This document shows positions 37,334 through 46,392 of a stretch of 64,000 bases of DNA, in pieces. Numbering within the stretch: the stretch's first letter is position 1; every line of letters begins with the position of its first letter. Under the pieces are notes generated by a model. The model saw nothing but the letters and a program-made list of their open reading frames with translations. It searched no databases and was not told the origin of the DNA. A program made the translations under genes and the position numbers. Origin of the DNA: Gammaproteobacteria bacterium (GTDB lineage: Bacteria > Pseudomonadota > Gammaproteobacteria > Steroidobacterales > Woeseiaceae); contig JAHEFG010000043.1 of assembly GCA_024640305.1 (NCBI GenBank), positions 124,001 to 188,000 of the forward strand, read 5' to 3'.

Positions 37334-40300
37334 TCAAGCGGGATTTTGTTCCGCCTTCAGTACGTTCCTGAAGCTGTAGTACAGGACCGGAATCACTACC
37401 AGGGTCAGCATCGTCGAAATCAGTATGCCAAAGATCAGCGAGATCGCGAGACCGTTGAAGATCGGGTCGTCGAGGATAAAGAACGCGCCCATCATGGCGG
37501 CGATACCGGTCAGTACGATCGGTCTTGCGCGCACGGCGCTGGCACGGATCACGGCATCCTCGAGTGCTTTGCCCGCCCGTTGTTCGTGGAGAATAAAATC
37601 AACGAGCAGAATCGAGTTGCGTACGATGATGCCGGCAAGTGCGATCATGCCGATCATGGATGTCGCGGTGAAGCTTACGCCGAATAAGGCGTGGCCCGGC
37701 ATGACACCAATAATCGTCATCGGAATTGGCGCCATGATAATCAGGGGTAACAGGTAAGAGCGGAACTGTGCCACGACGAGCAGGTAGATCAGTATCAGGC
37801 CGACCGAGTAGGCGAGGCCCATATCACGAAATGTCTCGTAGGTAATCTGCCACTCGCCATCCCACTTGAGTGAGAAGTAATAAGTATCGTCTGGTTGGCT
37901 GATGTAGCGTTGATCGACGTCATGCTCTGCTTCGGCACGATTGTCGATCTGCCCTGCGAGGTCGAACATCCCGTAGAGGGGGCTGTCGAGCCTGCCGGTC
38001 ATGTCGCCCATAACCATGACGACCGGCAGCAGATCCTTGTGATATACCGCATCGTCCCACCCGGTTTCCCTGACGGTCGCAATTTCCGCAATAGGCACGC
38101 GTTGCCCCGTGCGGCTACGCACTTCGAGCGCCAGCAGTGAATCGAGGTCGTCTTTTGACTCCACAGGAACTTCGAGACGTATAGGAATTGGATAGCGTTC
38201 CCGCGCCTGGTGAATGTACGTGATGTCTTCGCCGTTCAGTGCCATTTGAAGAATCGCTGCAACGCGCTGTTGCGGTATGCCCAGTAATGCCGCGCGCTGC
38301 TGGTCGACCTCGACGACGAGGCGCGTCGCATCTGCCTCGACCGTGCTGTCGATATCGACAATATCGGCCGTGTCCGCGAACAAGCGCTCGAACTCGAGAC
38401 CGAGTCGTTTTTGCTCTTCGTAGTCCGGCCCATAAATCTCGGCGACGATCGGCGAGATCACGGGCGGGCCCGGCGGCACTTCGACAACCTTGATCGATGC
38501 ATTGTTACGTCGGCCGATTTCGGCGAGGTCATTACGAACGGCCTGGGCGATCTCGTGACTTGAGCGGTCACGGTGTTTCTTGTCTACAAGGTTGACCTGG
38601 ATGTCGCCAACATTACCGCCGCTGCGTAGATAGTATTGCCTCACGAGGCCGTTGAAGTTGATTGGTGCAGCGGTACCCGCATAGACCTGGTAGTCGGTAA
38701 CTTCGGGGACGGTCTCGATCGCCGTGGCGAGTTCATCGAGCACTCTGGCTGTTGCCTCGACGGCGGTGCCTTCGGGCATGTCTACGATAACCTGGAATTC
38801 AGATTTGTTGTCAAATGGCAGCATCTTCAGGACGACGAGCTGGGCGACAACGAGCAGCATCGCCACCGCAATAGCGCCGGCGAGGCTCCCGTAAAGAATT
38901 TTGCGTGCGCGGCTACCGCCCGTATCGTTGAGAAATGGACGCATGAGTCGCTCGAACAGCTGGTGCAGGCGCGACTCGCTCTCGTCTTCGACGTGATGCA
39001 CAGGCGCGTGCGCGAGCAGGCGGTGACTGAGCCAGGGTGTGAGGATTAGTGCGATGCCCAGCGATATAAGCATTCCGGTGCTGGCGTTGATCGGGATTGG
39101 ACTCATGTACGGGCCCATGAGGCCGGTCACGAAGGCCATCGGCAAAAGCGCTGCGATGACCGTAAACGTCGCGAGTATCGTCGGTCCTCCGACTTCTTCC
39201 ACGGCAGGCGGAATGACGTCACCGATGGTGCCGGGTCGCAGGCTGCGGTGCCGATGGATATTTTCGACAACGACGATGGCATCGTCGACAAGGATGCCGA
39301 TCGCAAAGATCAGTGCGAACAGCGATACGCGGTTTATCGTAAAACCCCAGGCCCAGGACGCAAACAGCGTCGTGGCAAGCGTGACGATCACGGCTGCACC
39401 GACGATAATTGCTTCGCGCCAGCCGAGCGCAAACCAGGCGAGCAATATGACCGACAGCGTGGCGAACGATAGCTTCTGAATTAGTTTGGATGCCTTGTCG
39501 TCGGCCGTCTGGCCGTAATTTCGGGTGATCGTGACGTTGACACCTTCGGGGATCAGCGTTGCCTCGAGTTGGTTGAAGCGTTCCTTGACCGCGTTCGCTA
39601 TCCGTGTCGCGTTCGTGCCTGGCTTCTTGGCTATAGCGATTGTCACGGACGGGGCGTGCCCGGTTTGCTCGAGACTGATATGTTCGGCGGCAGGGCCGGA
39701 CGCAAACCACGTGTACTGGTCAGGTGTGTCGGCGCCGGCGCGCACATCGGCAATATCGTCCAGGTAAACGGGCCGATCCTCGAACAGACCGACGACCATT
39801 CTGGCAACATCCTCGGCACTACTAAGGAATGTCCCGGCCTGCACCGGAATTTCTACATTGTTCGAAATCAGTGAGCCGGCCTGCGTAACGACGTTGCTCG
39901 CCGTGAGGGCGTAGCGCAAGTCATCAAGCGTCATTCCGTAACCAGCAACACGCTGCGGATCCAGTTCCACGTGAACGATGTTAGGCGCGCCGCCGATCGT
40001 ATATACATCGCGTGTGCCGGCGATACGCTTGATTTCGGCTTCGAGCGCATGTGCAACCATCAAGAGTTCATGTGTGCCGCGTTCGGTGTCCTCGGTCCAC
40101 AAGGTTGCGGTTACGATCGGCACATCGTCGATGCCCTTCGGTTTAACGAGTGGTGGCAGAATGCCGAGCGCCTGGGGCTGCCAGTCCTGGTTCGAATAGA
40201 TCGCATTGTAGAGCCGGACCAGCGCCTCGGTGCGCGGCTCACCGACTTCGAATTGCACGGTCAGGATTCCAACCCCGGGCCTTGAAACCGAGTAGACGTG

Positions 40301-40555
40301 CTTTACTCCGTCAATCTCAGCCAGTACCTGTTCCATCGGGATCGACACGAGGTTCTCAACCTCAGTCGTGCTCGCTCCCGGGAACGCTACGAAGACATTG
40401 GCCAGGGTGACATCGATCTGCGGTTCTTCTTCGCGCGGCGTGATTACGACCGCGAGCGCACCGAGCAATAGTGCCGCCACCGCTAGCAATGGCGTCAATG
40501 CGTTGTCCTGGAAGCGCCTGGCGAGGCCTCCTGACAGTCCGAGTTTGTCAGTCAT
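37334..40555 (-). CDS. RND-superfamily efflux pump, inner-membrane permease
   Basis: 1073 aa, twelve membrane helices and two large periplasmic loops. The TM4 relay is FAIGILVDDAIVVVENIHRH, with the paired aspartates that carry protons in HAE-type pumps. The helix-11/12 region MIALAGIIVRNSILLVDFIL is also typical. It starts MTDKLGLSGGLARRFQDNAL and overlaps the adaptor gene by 8 bp. It is the last gene of a tolC-arsR-adaptor-pump operon, so the set forms a complete tripartite exporter. Heavy-metal pumps (CusA type) have a Met cluster that is not seen here, so an organic or sulfur-related substrate is more likely. Confidence 0.92.
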   Translation of the reverse strand: MTDKLGLSGGLARRFQDNALTPLLAVAALLLGALAVVITPREEEPQIDVTLANVFVAFPGASTTEVENLVSIPMEQVLAEIDGVKHVYSVSRPGVGILTVQFEVGEPRTEALVRLYNAIYSNQDWQPQALGILPPLVKPKGIDDVPIVTATLWTEDTERGTHELLMVAHALEAEIKRIAGTRDVYTIGGAPNIVHVELDPQRVAGYGMTLDDLRYALTASNVVTQAGSLISNNVEIPVQAGTFLSSAEDVARMVVGLFEDRPVYLDDIADVRAGADTPDQYTWFASGPAAEHISLEQTGHAPSVTIAIAKKPGTNATRIANAVKERFNQLEATLIPEGVNVTITRNYGQTADDKASKLIQKLSFATLSVILLAWFALGWREAIIVGAAVIVTLATTLFASWAWGFTINRVSLFALIFAIGILVDDAIVVVENIHRHRSLRPGTIGDVIPPAVEEVGGPTILATFTVIAALLPMAFVTGLMGPYMSPIPINASTGMLISLGIALILTPWLSHRLLAHAPVHHVEDESESRLHQLFERLMRPFLNDTGGSRARKILYGSLAGAIAVAMLLVVAQLVVLKMLPFDNKSEFQVIVDMPEGTAVEATARVLDELATAIETVPEVTDYQVYAGTAAPINFNGLVRQYYLRSGGNVGDIQVNLVDKKHRDRSSHEIAQAVRNDLAEIGRRNNASIKVVEVPPGPPVISPIVAEIYGPDYEEQKRLGLEFERLFADTADIVDIDSTVEADATRLVVEVDQQRAALLGIPQQRVAAILQMALNGEDITYIHQARERYPIPIRLEVPVESKDDLDSLLALEVRSRTGQRVPIAEIATVRETGWDDAVYHKDLLPVVMVMGDMTGRLDSPLYGMFDLAGQIDNRAEAEHDVDQRYISQPDDTYYFSLKWDGEWQITYETFRDMGLAYSVGLILIYLLVVAQFRSYLLPLIIMAPIPMTIIGVMPGHALFGVSFTATSMIGMIALAGIIVRNSILLVDFILHEQRAGKALEDAVIRASAVRARPIVLTGIAAMMGAFFILDDPIFNGLAISLIFGILISTMLTLVVIPVLYYSFRNVLKAEQNPA

Positions 40556-41609
40556 GATCCGTTACGACCCTGGTCTTGAGGTAAATATCGGCGTCGATGG
40601 GATCAGCTGCGACACGTTCACCCTCCCGCAGTCCCGAGAGCACCTCTGTTCGGTTGGCAAACGTGCCGCCAACGCGTACCTGGCGCATGCGCACCTGCTG
40701 CTGGTCATCGACGACATACACGCCCGTGACTTCGCTGCGCCGAAGCAGCGCATTCGTTGGTACAAGCAGGCGTCGTGATTCGCCTGTGACGAAAGCTACT
40801 TTGACGAACATGCCGGGGTAGAGCGCGAACTGCCCTTCGGGAAGTTCGAGGCGCACACGAAACGTTTTGCTGGCACTGTGGGCGTACGGAAATATCGTGA
40901 CGTTAGTTGCTGCGACGCGGCCTTCATCGGTAAGCACATATGCCTTGCGGTACTCTCGAACCTGTGTCGCTACCTGTTGCGGAAGATCAACGATGACACG
41001 CAGGACCTCGAGTGAGAGACCACTCATGAGCGGCTGTCCGACGCCGACCGCCTCGCCGGTCTCAACGTGACGCTCGGTGACAATGCCGGCATAGGGCGCG
41101 CGCACAAGCGTGTATTCGAGTTGCTGCTCGGCGGCGCTAACGGAGGATCTTGCGGCTTCGACACGCGCCCGGGCTGCATCCCTGGCGGCAAGAGCCTGGT
41201 CGTACTCGCGCTTCGACGCGGACTGTGCCTCGAATAGTCCGGCAATGCGCCGAAACTCTTCGTCAGCCTGGTTCTGTCGGGCGCGAGCCTCGTCCAGCGC
41301 GGCCTTCGCTTGTCCGAGCGCGGATTGCTGTTCGACATCCGTGAAGCGCACGAGCGGCGCGCCCGGTTGCACGTAGTCATCAACGTCAAAGAACACTTCA
41401 GCGATACGACCGGCAGTCTGCGCCGACATGGTGGCCTGGTTCACGGCTTCAACGGTGCCGTCCAGTAAACGCTCGCGTGGTGTTTCATCAAGTTCGACGA
41501 TTGCGGTTTCGAACGGCAGGTCCTGAGCTTGTGCTGTTGCGAAAAGCAATAGCGCAGGCAATGTCATCGCCGAAAAGCGTCGGATTGGAAACAGCGGCAG
41601 AGTATTCAT
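40548..41609 (-). CDS. RND efflux periplasmic adaptor (membrane fusion protein)
   Basis: 353 aa, signal peptide ending at TAQAQDL. The lipoyl half-motifs are in TVEAVNQATMSAQTAGRIAE and YTLVRAPYAGIVTERHVETG, separated by a coiled-coil hairpin (QAKAALDEARARQNQADEEF). It bridges the pump and TolC. The start codon overlaps the end of the ArsR gene by 4 bp and the stop region overlaps the pump by 8 bp, indicating tight coupling. C-terminal membrane-proximal domain residues (VDDQQQVRMRQVRVGG) are normal for the family. Confidence 0.92.
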   Translation of the reverse strand: MNTLPLFPIRRFSAMTLPALLLFATAQAQDLPFETAIVELDETPRERLLDGTVEAVNQATMSAQTAGRIAEVFFDVDDYVQPGAPLVRFTDVEQQSALGQAKAALDEARARQNQADEEFRRIAGLFEAQSASKREYDQALAARDAARARVEAARSSVSAAEQQLEYTLVRAPYAGIVTERHVETGEAVGVGQPLMSGLSLEVLRVIVDLPQQVATQVREYRKAYVLTDEGRVAATNVTIFPYAHSASKTFRVRLELPEGQFALYPGMFVKVAFVTGESRRLLVPTNALLRRSEVTGVYVVDDQQQVRMRQVRVGGTFANRTEVLSGLREGERVAADPIDADIYLKTRVVTDHD

Positions 41610-41944
41610 TGTTCGATGTCCTTTGACGTCGGTTCGCAGTACAGCGACTGCAGGGTTCCGAGTATTTCGCGAGCTTCATTTCCCGCGAGCGTGTAAAAGC
41701 GTGTGCGGCCGTCATGCCGCGCAGTAATGAGACCTTCTCGCCGCAACAGGCCAAGATGATGCGAGACTGTCGGTTGAGCTGCATCCACCAGTTGCGCAAG
41801 CTCATTCACCGTCCGTTCCTTCTCGATGAGCTGACACAGAATCATGAGCCGCTTTTCATTGCACATTGCACTGAGCAATGACGTTGCCTCGTTGACCCGC
41901 AATTGCAGGGCATCAATATCGATCATGTCTGGTTTGCGAGGCAT
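41606..41944 (-). CDS. ArsR-family regulator with SqrR-like cysteine pair
   Basis: 112 aa from the ATG at 41944 (an in-frame GTG lies at 41956 and a later ATG at 41926). The winged helix is ATSLLSAMCNEKRLMILCQL, AAQPTVSHHLGLLRREGLIT and RHDGRTRFYTLA. Cys37 (LMILCQL) and Cys103 (SLYCEP) are 66 residues apart, exactly as in SqrR and in the protein at 7710; an extra Cys28 is also present. The usual ArsR arsenic or zinc site motifs (ELCVCDL, DxHx) are absent. Lying inside the tolC-adaptor-pump operon, it probably represses that operon in response to persulfides or other thiol-reactive compounds. Confidence 0.87.
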   Translation of the reverse strand: MPRKPDMIDIDALQLRVNEATSLLSAMCNEKRLMILCQLIEKERTVNELAQLVDAAQPTVSHHLGLLRREGLITARHDGRTRFYTLAGNEAREILGTLQSLYCEPTSKDIEQ

Positions 41945-41952
41945 GCCGGATA

Positions 41953-43236
41953 TCACAGGTTGCCAACCGCTCGCGCGAGTCGAAGCCTGGCCAGGACAAG
42001 TTCGAAGCGAGCATCATCGTTGTTGCGCAGACTTTGTTCACGCAGGGCCTCCGCGTCGAGCACCTCCACGTTGGTGCTGGCTCCCGCCGTGTAGCGATTG
42101 CGTACTACGCGCAGGTTTTCCGTTGCCTGCGTGACCGCACTTTGGGCAACACCGATGCGGTTCTCGGCTTCCTCGCGATCGTTCCACGAGCGTCGGACCT
42201 GGAGCGCGATAATGGTTTCCAGGTCAGCGCGCTGATGGCCAATCGCGGCGGCCTTGCTGTCGAGCGATGCTGCCTGCTTACGAGCACGGCCGCCGTCGAA
42301 CACATTCCACTGCAGCGACACGCCCGCCATCCAGAAAGCATCGTCATCGAGAAACTCGTTTTCGAGGAACATGTACCCGCCTGTCAGTGAAACTTGCGGC
42401 CGCGAGTTGGCTCGAGCCGTGTCCGATTGTCTGCGTAGTGACTTTGCCTGCAATGCCATGGCGGACAGCTCCGGTCTTTGTTTTTGCGCCAGGGTGATCA
42501 GGTCCTGAACGCTTTGCGCCACCGGGATCAGGTTGTCGATATCCAGCGATGGGCTCAGATTTACCGGAGCATCCAGGGGTCGGCCCAGATAACGATTATA
42601 GGCGGCGTGCGCGTAATCGAGCGCGTTTTCCGCCTGCAGTAAGCGCTGCTTCGCGTCAGCCAGCGTGACGCTGGCTGCCAGGTAGTCGTTCTGTGGTACG
42701 GCACCGAACTCAAAGCGGTTCCTGGTATCGTCGGTATGTGTCGTGAGTGATGCGACAATCGACCTGGCAACGGTTACGCCGCTTTCCGCGCGAAGAACCA
42801 TTACGTAATGTTCGGCCACACCCAGTTTGGTGCCCTGTATGACGGCATGCAGTTGATCCGCTGCAGCCCCGGCACCCAATTCTGCCGCGGCGATGCCAGA
42901 ACTAATACCGCCGCCGGCGTAGATCGGAACCTTGAGCTGAGCGCCCGCACGAATGAAATCGTCACCTTCGAAGATCGGCGGCGTTGTGATTCCGCCCAGC
43001 GAGAAACCAGGCGCGGAATCCATCCACATGTACTCGGTCGAAATGCCCAGTTGGGGCATCCGCGCCGACTGGGCACTTTGCAGGTCATAGTCCGCAGCAT
43101 CACGCTGCGCGGCAGCTGCGGCGATTTGGTGGTGGGAAGCAAGCGCTGTATCCCACGCTTCAGTCAGGGATTCGGAGAACGCCGGAACGGGCAGGAGCAG
43201 CGCCGTGAGGGCGAGTAACGTGTATTGGTGGGTCAT
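41953..43236 (-). CDS. TolC-family outer-membrane efflux channel
   Basis: 427 aa from the ATG at 43236, giving a clean signal peptide (TLLALTALLLPVPAFSES). Two outer-membrane efflux repeats form the alpha-barrel and beta-barrel: SLTEAWDTALASHHQIAAAA, LQSAQSARMPQLGISTEYMW, then KSLRRQSDTARANSRPQVSL and VRNRYTAGASTNVEVLDAEA. It is first in the operon with ArsR, adaptor and pump. A longer in-frame start at 43272 gives no better signal sequence. A palindrome just upstream (43279-43304) is the probable operator. Confidence 0.92.
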   Translation of the reverse strand: MTHQYTLLALTALLLPVPAFSESLTEAWDTALASHHQIAAAAAQRDAADYDLQSAQSARMPQLGISTEYMWMDSAPGFSLGGITTPPIFEGDDFIRAGAQLKVPIYAGGGISSGIAAAELGAGAAADQLHAVIQGTKLGVAEHYVMVLRAESGVTVARSIVASLTTHTDDTRNRFEFGAVPQNDYLAASVTLADAKQRLLQAENALDYAHAAYNRYLGRPLDAPVNLSPSLDIDNLIPVAQSVQDLITLAQKQRPELSAMALQAKSLRRQSDTARANSRPQVSLTGGYMFLENEFLDDDAFWMAGVSLQWNVFDGGRARKQAASLDSKAAAIGHQRADLETIIALQVRRSWNDREEAENRIGVAQSAVTQATENLRVVRNRYTAGASTNVEVLDAEALREQSLRNNDDARFELVLARLRLARAVGNL

Positions 43237-43278
43237 TATCAGCGTCCGGGATCGTTGCAGGATTGATCGCACTGAAAA

Positions 43279-43304
43279 TAATATATCTACATATTCAGAT
43301 ATTT
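43279..43304. promoter_or_regulatory. Putative ArsR-type operator upstream of tolC
   Basis: An AT-rich imperfect palindrome has perfect inner arms ATATCT (43283-43288) and AGATAT (43297-43302), an 8-bp centre and partly matching outer AT bases. This layout is typical of ArsR/SmtB operators. It lies 43-68 bp upstream of the tolC start, and the regulator is the second gene of the operon, so autoregulation is likely. Confidence 0.55.
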
Positions 43305-43350
43305 CAATGTAAGTGTTTATACTGATGTCTTATGTGTGTCTCTGGGGAGA

Positions 43351-44328
43351 TCAGCAACTACGTGGCGTTTCGCCGCACAAGACCATTGAAAACCAATTGG
43401 TATCGATATTGCCGCCCGTGAGAATGACGGCAACTTTACGATCCTTCATCTGCGCGCGTTCCTGCATCAGTGCCGCAAGCGATGCCGCGCCTGCACCTTC
43501 GGCAACGTTATGTGTCGATCGAAAATAGAGACGCATCGCTTCTGCTACCTGATCGTCAGTCACGGTGACAATTCGTTCTGCGCCCTTCGAATAAATTTCG
43601 AATGCTTCCGCAACCGGGACACGCACGGCCATGCCATCGGCGAAAGTATTAGCACTTTCGGTTTCCAGCAACTGTCTGGCGTCGAATGACAGCCTGGCCG
43701 TCTGGGCTTCGCTGGAAACGACGCCTACAATCTTTGTCTTCAAGCCCAGGGCATCGCGCGCTGTGATCAGGCCGCTGATACCTGACCCACAGCCGATGGG
43801 CACATAGACCGTGTCGAGATCTGAAACACTCGTAAATAACTCAAATGCGTAAGTCGCCACGCCTCTGACAAGCTCAACGTGAAACGGCGGGACGATCATC
43901 AGCTGTTCTTCCTCGGCTACGCGCATCGCTTCTGTTCGTGCCGTGTCGAAATCGTCTCCAAACTCGATCAGGTCGGCACCGAAGGCACGCATCGCTGCAT
44001 TCTTCTCCTTCGAATTGCCGTACGGGACGTAGACCTTGGCACTCAGCCCCGCGGCCGTCGCCGCCCTGGCCTGGCTCTGGCCATGATTGCCGCGTGTCGC
44101 CGTACAAATTCCGCGCACACCCGGGTGATCGCGTAGCAGCCAGTCCATGAAAGTAATCCCGCCCCGAACCTTGAAAGCACCGGTTGGTGTGTGATTTTCG
44201 TGCTTTACTAAAACCTCGGTTCCCACAGCGTCGTTGATGAGTGGCCAGACGTATTGTGGTGTCGGCAGCATCTGTGTGTGAACCAGTTGAGTCGCCCGCT
44301 CGAGCTCGGTCTTGTTAAATAACGGCAT
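43351..44328 (-). CDS. Threonine dehydratase-like PLP enzyme (fold type II)
   Basis: 325 aa from the ATG at 44328, preceded by GGGAAAG. HENHTPTGAFKVRGG carries the PLP lysine of the family, TRGNHGQSQARAATAAGLSA the substrate loop, and VPIGCGSGISGL the phosphate-binding glycine loop; VILTGGNIDTNWF closes the fold. No ACT regulatory domain is present, so it is the catabolic or short form. Likely reactions are deamination of threonine or serine, or of a related hydroxy-amino acid as in EutB of ectoine breakdown. It is monocistronic. Product is not certain beyond the family. Confidence 0.82.
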   Translation of the reverse strand: MPLFNKTELERATQLVHTQMLPTPQYVWPLINDAVGTEVLVKHENHTPTGAFKVRGGITFMDWLLRDHPGVRGICTATRGNHGQSQARAATAAGLSAKVYVPYGNSKEKNAAMRAFGADLIEFGDDFDTARTEAMRVAEEEQLMIVPPFHVELVRGVATYAFELFTSVSDLDTVYVPIGCGSGISGLITARDALGLKTKIVGVVSSEAQTARLSFDARQLLETESANTFADGMAVRVPVAEAFEIYSKGAERIVTVTDDQVAEAMRLYFRSTHNVAEGAGAASLAALMQERAQMKDRKVAVILTGGNIDTNWFSMVLCGETPRSC

Positions 44329-44436
44329 CGTCTTTCCCGGTGGAACCTGTGTTCGATCATACAAGACGCAGGCTAAGTAGTTATTCTAATTACGTTTGCC
44401 AACGAGGCCGTGTTACATGCGAGACTTCTGCCGTTA

Positions 44437-44880
44437 ATGTCATTTGACATGGAGTTTCTCGCCTTACTTGCCGGTCTCGTCGGGTTATGGCTCGGGACCG
44501 AGGCGACCATTCAGGGCGCTGTCGCTATCGCCGCCCGGCTACGCATTTCAGAATTCATAATTGGTGCTGTCGTACTGTCGATTGGCAGCGACTTGCCCGA
44601 GTTGACGATCGCCGTTGATGCTGCGGTTGCAAACCTTAAATCAGGACAGGCGTCCGATATTGTGGTTGGCAGTGCGTTGGCGCAAATCAGTTTCGTGCTG
44701 GGTATTACTGGCCTGACATCTCCCCTCGTACTGCCACGGAAAATTGTTTACCAGCACGGCGCAATGTTGCTCGGCTCGCTGGTGCTGCTGGGCCTGTTTG
44801 GTCTGGACGGACAGGTATCAAGAATCGAAGCGATATCGTTAATAACGGTATACGCAATCTACCTTATCCGGAGGCTTTGA
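44437..44880 (+). CDS. Half-size CaCA exchanger-like membrane protein
   Basis: 147 aa from the ATG at 44437 (ATG 44449 also possible). It corresponds to one half of a Na+/Ca2+ exchanger: LVGLWLGTEATIQGAVAIAA, RISEFIIGAVVLSIGSDLPE, the GSALAQISFVLGI segment and SRIEAISLITVYAIYLIRRL. The alpha-motif reads GSDLPELTIAVDAAVANLKS instead of GTSxPEL, so ion-site chemistry may differ. The protein stops where the N-half of full-length exchangers ends. It may homodimerise, as proposed for ancestral single-repeat exchangers, or be a relic. It precedes a beta-CASP hydrolase and a Ca2+-type ATPase. Confidence 0.75.
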   Translation: MSFDMEFLALLAGLVGLWLGTEATIQGAVAIAARLRISEFIIGAVVLSIGSDLPELTIAVDAAVANLKSGQASDIVVGSALAQISFVLGITGLTSPLVLPRKIVYQHGAMLLGSLVLLGLFGLDGQVSRIEAISLITVYAIYLIRRL

Positions 44881-44934
44881 TACTTATCGGGATTTATTTG
44901 GGCTATGTAGTTACAAAAATTGTGAGTATTTAAA

Positions 44935-46341
44935 ATGGGTTTCGAACTACAGTTTTTCGGTGCAACCGGCGAGGTTACGGGCTCGCTCTATGTTATCCGT
45001 GCTGGTGGACATACGGTGTTGCTTGAGTGTGGTCTTATTCAGGGTGGCGCAGAAAATGAAGAGCGCAACCGGCTTCCATTTCCCGTTGCGGGTAACGAAG
45101 TAGATGCCGTAATCCTGAGTCACGCGCACATCGACCATTCCGGTCGCGTGCCGCGCCTGGTTAAGCAAGGGTACACGGGTCCGATCTACGTTCAGGACGC
45201 TACCAGGGCGCTGTGCGAGATCATGCTGCCGGATTCCGGCTACCTGAATGAAAAAGATGCTGAGTGGGAAAACCGCAAACGTCGCGGCACCGGCAAAACT
45301 CTCGTGGAACCACTGTACACGCGAGAGGATGCCGAAAAGAGCCTTGATCAATTCGAAAGCGCACCATATGGCCAGGCCATCGAAGTCGTTCCGGGACTGA
45401 CACTGCGCTTTCACGATGCAGGGCATATCCTCGGTTCCGCAATCGTCGAGCTGGTCTATAGCGACGATGGTGGCAGCCGCCGGCTGATATTTAGCGGCGA
45501 TCTCGGCTATCGCGAAGCCCCGGTAATGAACGCGCCGTCGACGTTTACACACGCAGACACGGTGCTGATGGAGAGCACATACGGCGATCGACTGCACAGG
45601 CCCATCGCGGAAACCATGCAGGAGATGACCGACGTATTCGAGGCGGCGCGAGCGGCGCAGGGCAACATCCTGATTCCGGCGTTCACCGTAGGTCGCACGC
45701 AGGATCTTCTGTACCTCATGGCGGAAAACTACGAACGTTGGAACCTCGACAAGTGGCACATATTTCTTGACAGCCCGATGGGCATCGAGGCGACTGAGAC
45801 TTACTCGAAATACCGCCATCTCTATGGTGCAAAACTCTTTGGACCCGAGTCGAATTTGCCGGACCTGCCAAATTTTCACGCAACACGCACCGCCGAAGAG
45901 TCGATGGCGATTAATGAGATCCGCTCTGGCGCGATCATCATTGCAGGCAGCGGCATGTGCAGTGGCGGGCGCATCCTGCACCATCTGAAGAACAACGTCT
46001 GGCGACCGATGTGTCATCTGCTCATAGTCGGATTTCAGGCACAGGGAACGCTCGGCAGGCGCATCGTTGATGGTGCCGAGACCATCAAACTCTGGGGTGA
46101 TGAATTCCGAGTTCGAATGCAGGTACATACGATCGGCGGATTGTCTGCGCACGGTGATCAGGCAGACTTGATGGCCTGGTACCGGAATTTCGAGAACATG
46201 CCGCCCGTGTACCTGGTGCATGGCGAGCGCGAAGCGCAGAAAATCCTTGCGATGGAGATGCGCAAGGAGTTTGGTGCAGCCGTGTCTATTGCCGAATATA
46301 AGCAAAAGATAAAGATCGAGACGCACGGCAGCCGTTCATGA
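44935..46341 (+). CDS. Metallo-beta-lactamase/beta-CASP hydrolase (RNA-processing exonuclease-like)
   Basis: 468 aa. MGFELQFFGATGEVTGSLYV starts the MBL domain; ILSHAHIDHSGRVPRL is the HxHxDH zinc motif; FHDAGHILGSAIVEL and FSGDLGYREAPVM give the next ligands. The beta-CASP insert holds ESTYGDRLHR, FTVGRTQDLLYLM and SGMCSGGRILHHL, and the C-terminal VHTIGGLSAHGDQADLMAWY holds motif C His. This matches the Ysh1/CPSF73-like bacterial group that processes RNA. Start at the ATG 44935. Its place ahead of a P-type ATPase is not obviously functional. Confidence 0.9.
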   Translation: MGFELQFFGATGEVTGSLYVIRAGGHTVLLECGLIQGGAENEERNRLPFPVAGNEVDAVILSHAHIDHSGRVPRLVKQGYTGPIYVQDATRALCEIMLPDSGYLNEKDAEWENRKRRGTGKTLVEPLYTREDAEKSLDQFESAPYGQAIEVVPGLTLRFHDAGHILGSAIVELVYSDDGGSRRLIFSGDLGYREAPVMNAPSTFTHADTVLMESTYGDRLHRPIAETMQEMTDVFEAARAAQGNILIPAFTVGRTQDLLYLMAENYERWNLDKWHIFLDSPMGIEATETYSKYRHLYGAKLFGPESNLPDLPNFHATRTAEESMAINEIRSGAIIIAGSGMCSGGRILHHLKNNVWRPMCHLLIVGFQAQGTLGRRIVDGAETIKLWGDEFRVRMQVHTIGGLSAHGDQADLMAWYRNFENMPPVYLVHGEREAQKILAMEMRKEFGAAVSIAEYKQKIKIETHGSRS

Positions 46342-46392
46342 CACACAGCGGCGAAAAGGGAATGTAGTGTCAGCGCTGCCAGCCCGACGACA

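Noticed and set aside
37334-40555. Calling the RND pump a CusA-type copper/silver exporter
   Set aside because: No CusA-like methionine relay or CusF/CusB metal motifs were seen, and the linked regulator has a persulfide-sensor rather than a metal-site pattern.
44880-44935. Frameshift that would extend the half-size CaCA protein
   Set aside because: Another frame reads about 20 hydrophobic residues after the stop, but the protein already ends where an exchanger half normally ends, and nothing resembling the second alpha-repeat follows.
44947-46326. 459-codon open frame on the minus strand opposite the beta-CASP gene
   Set aside because: The plus-strand protein has clear MBL/beta-CASP motifs over its whole length; the antisense frame has no family features and follows from GC-rich codon use.
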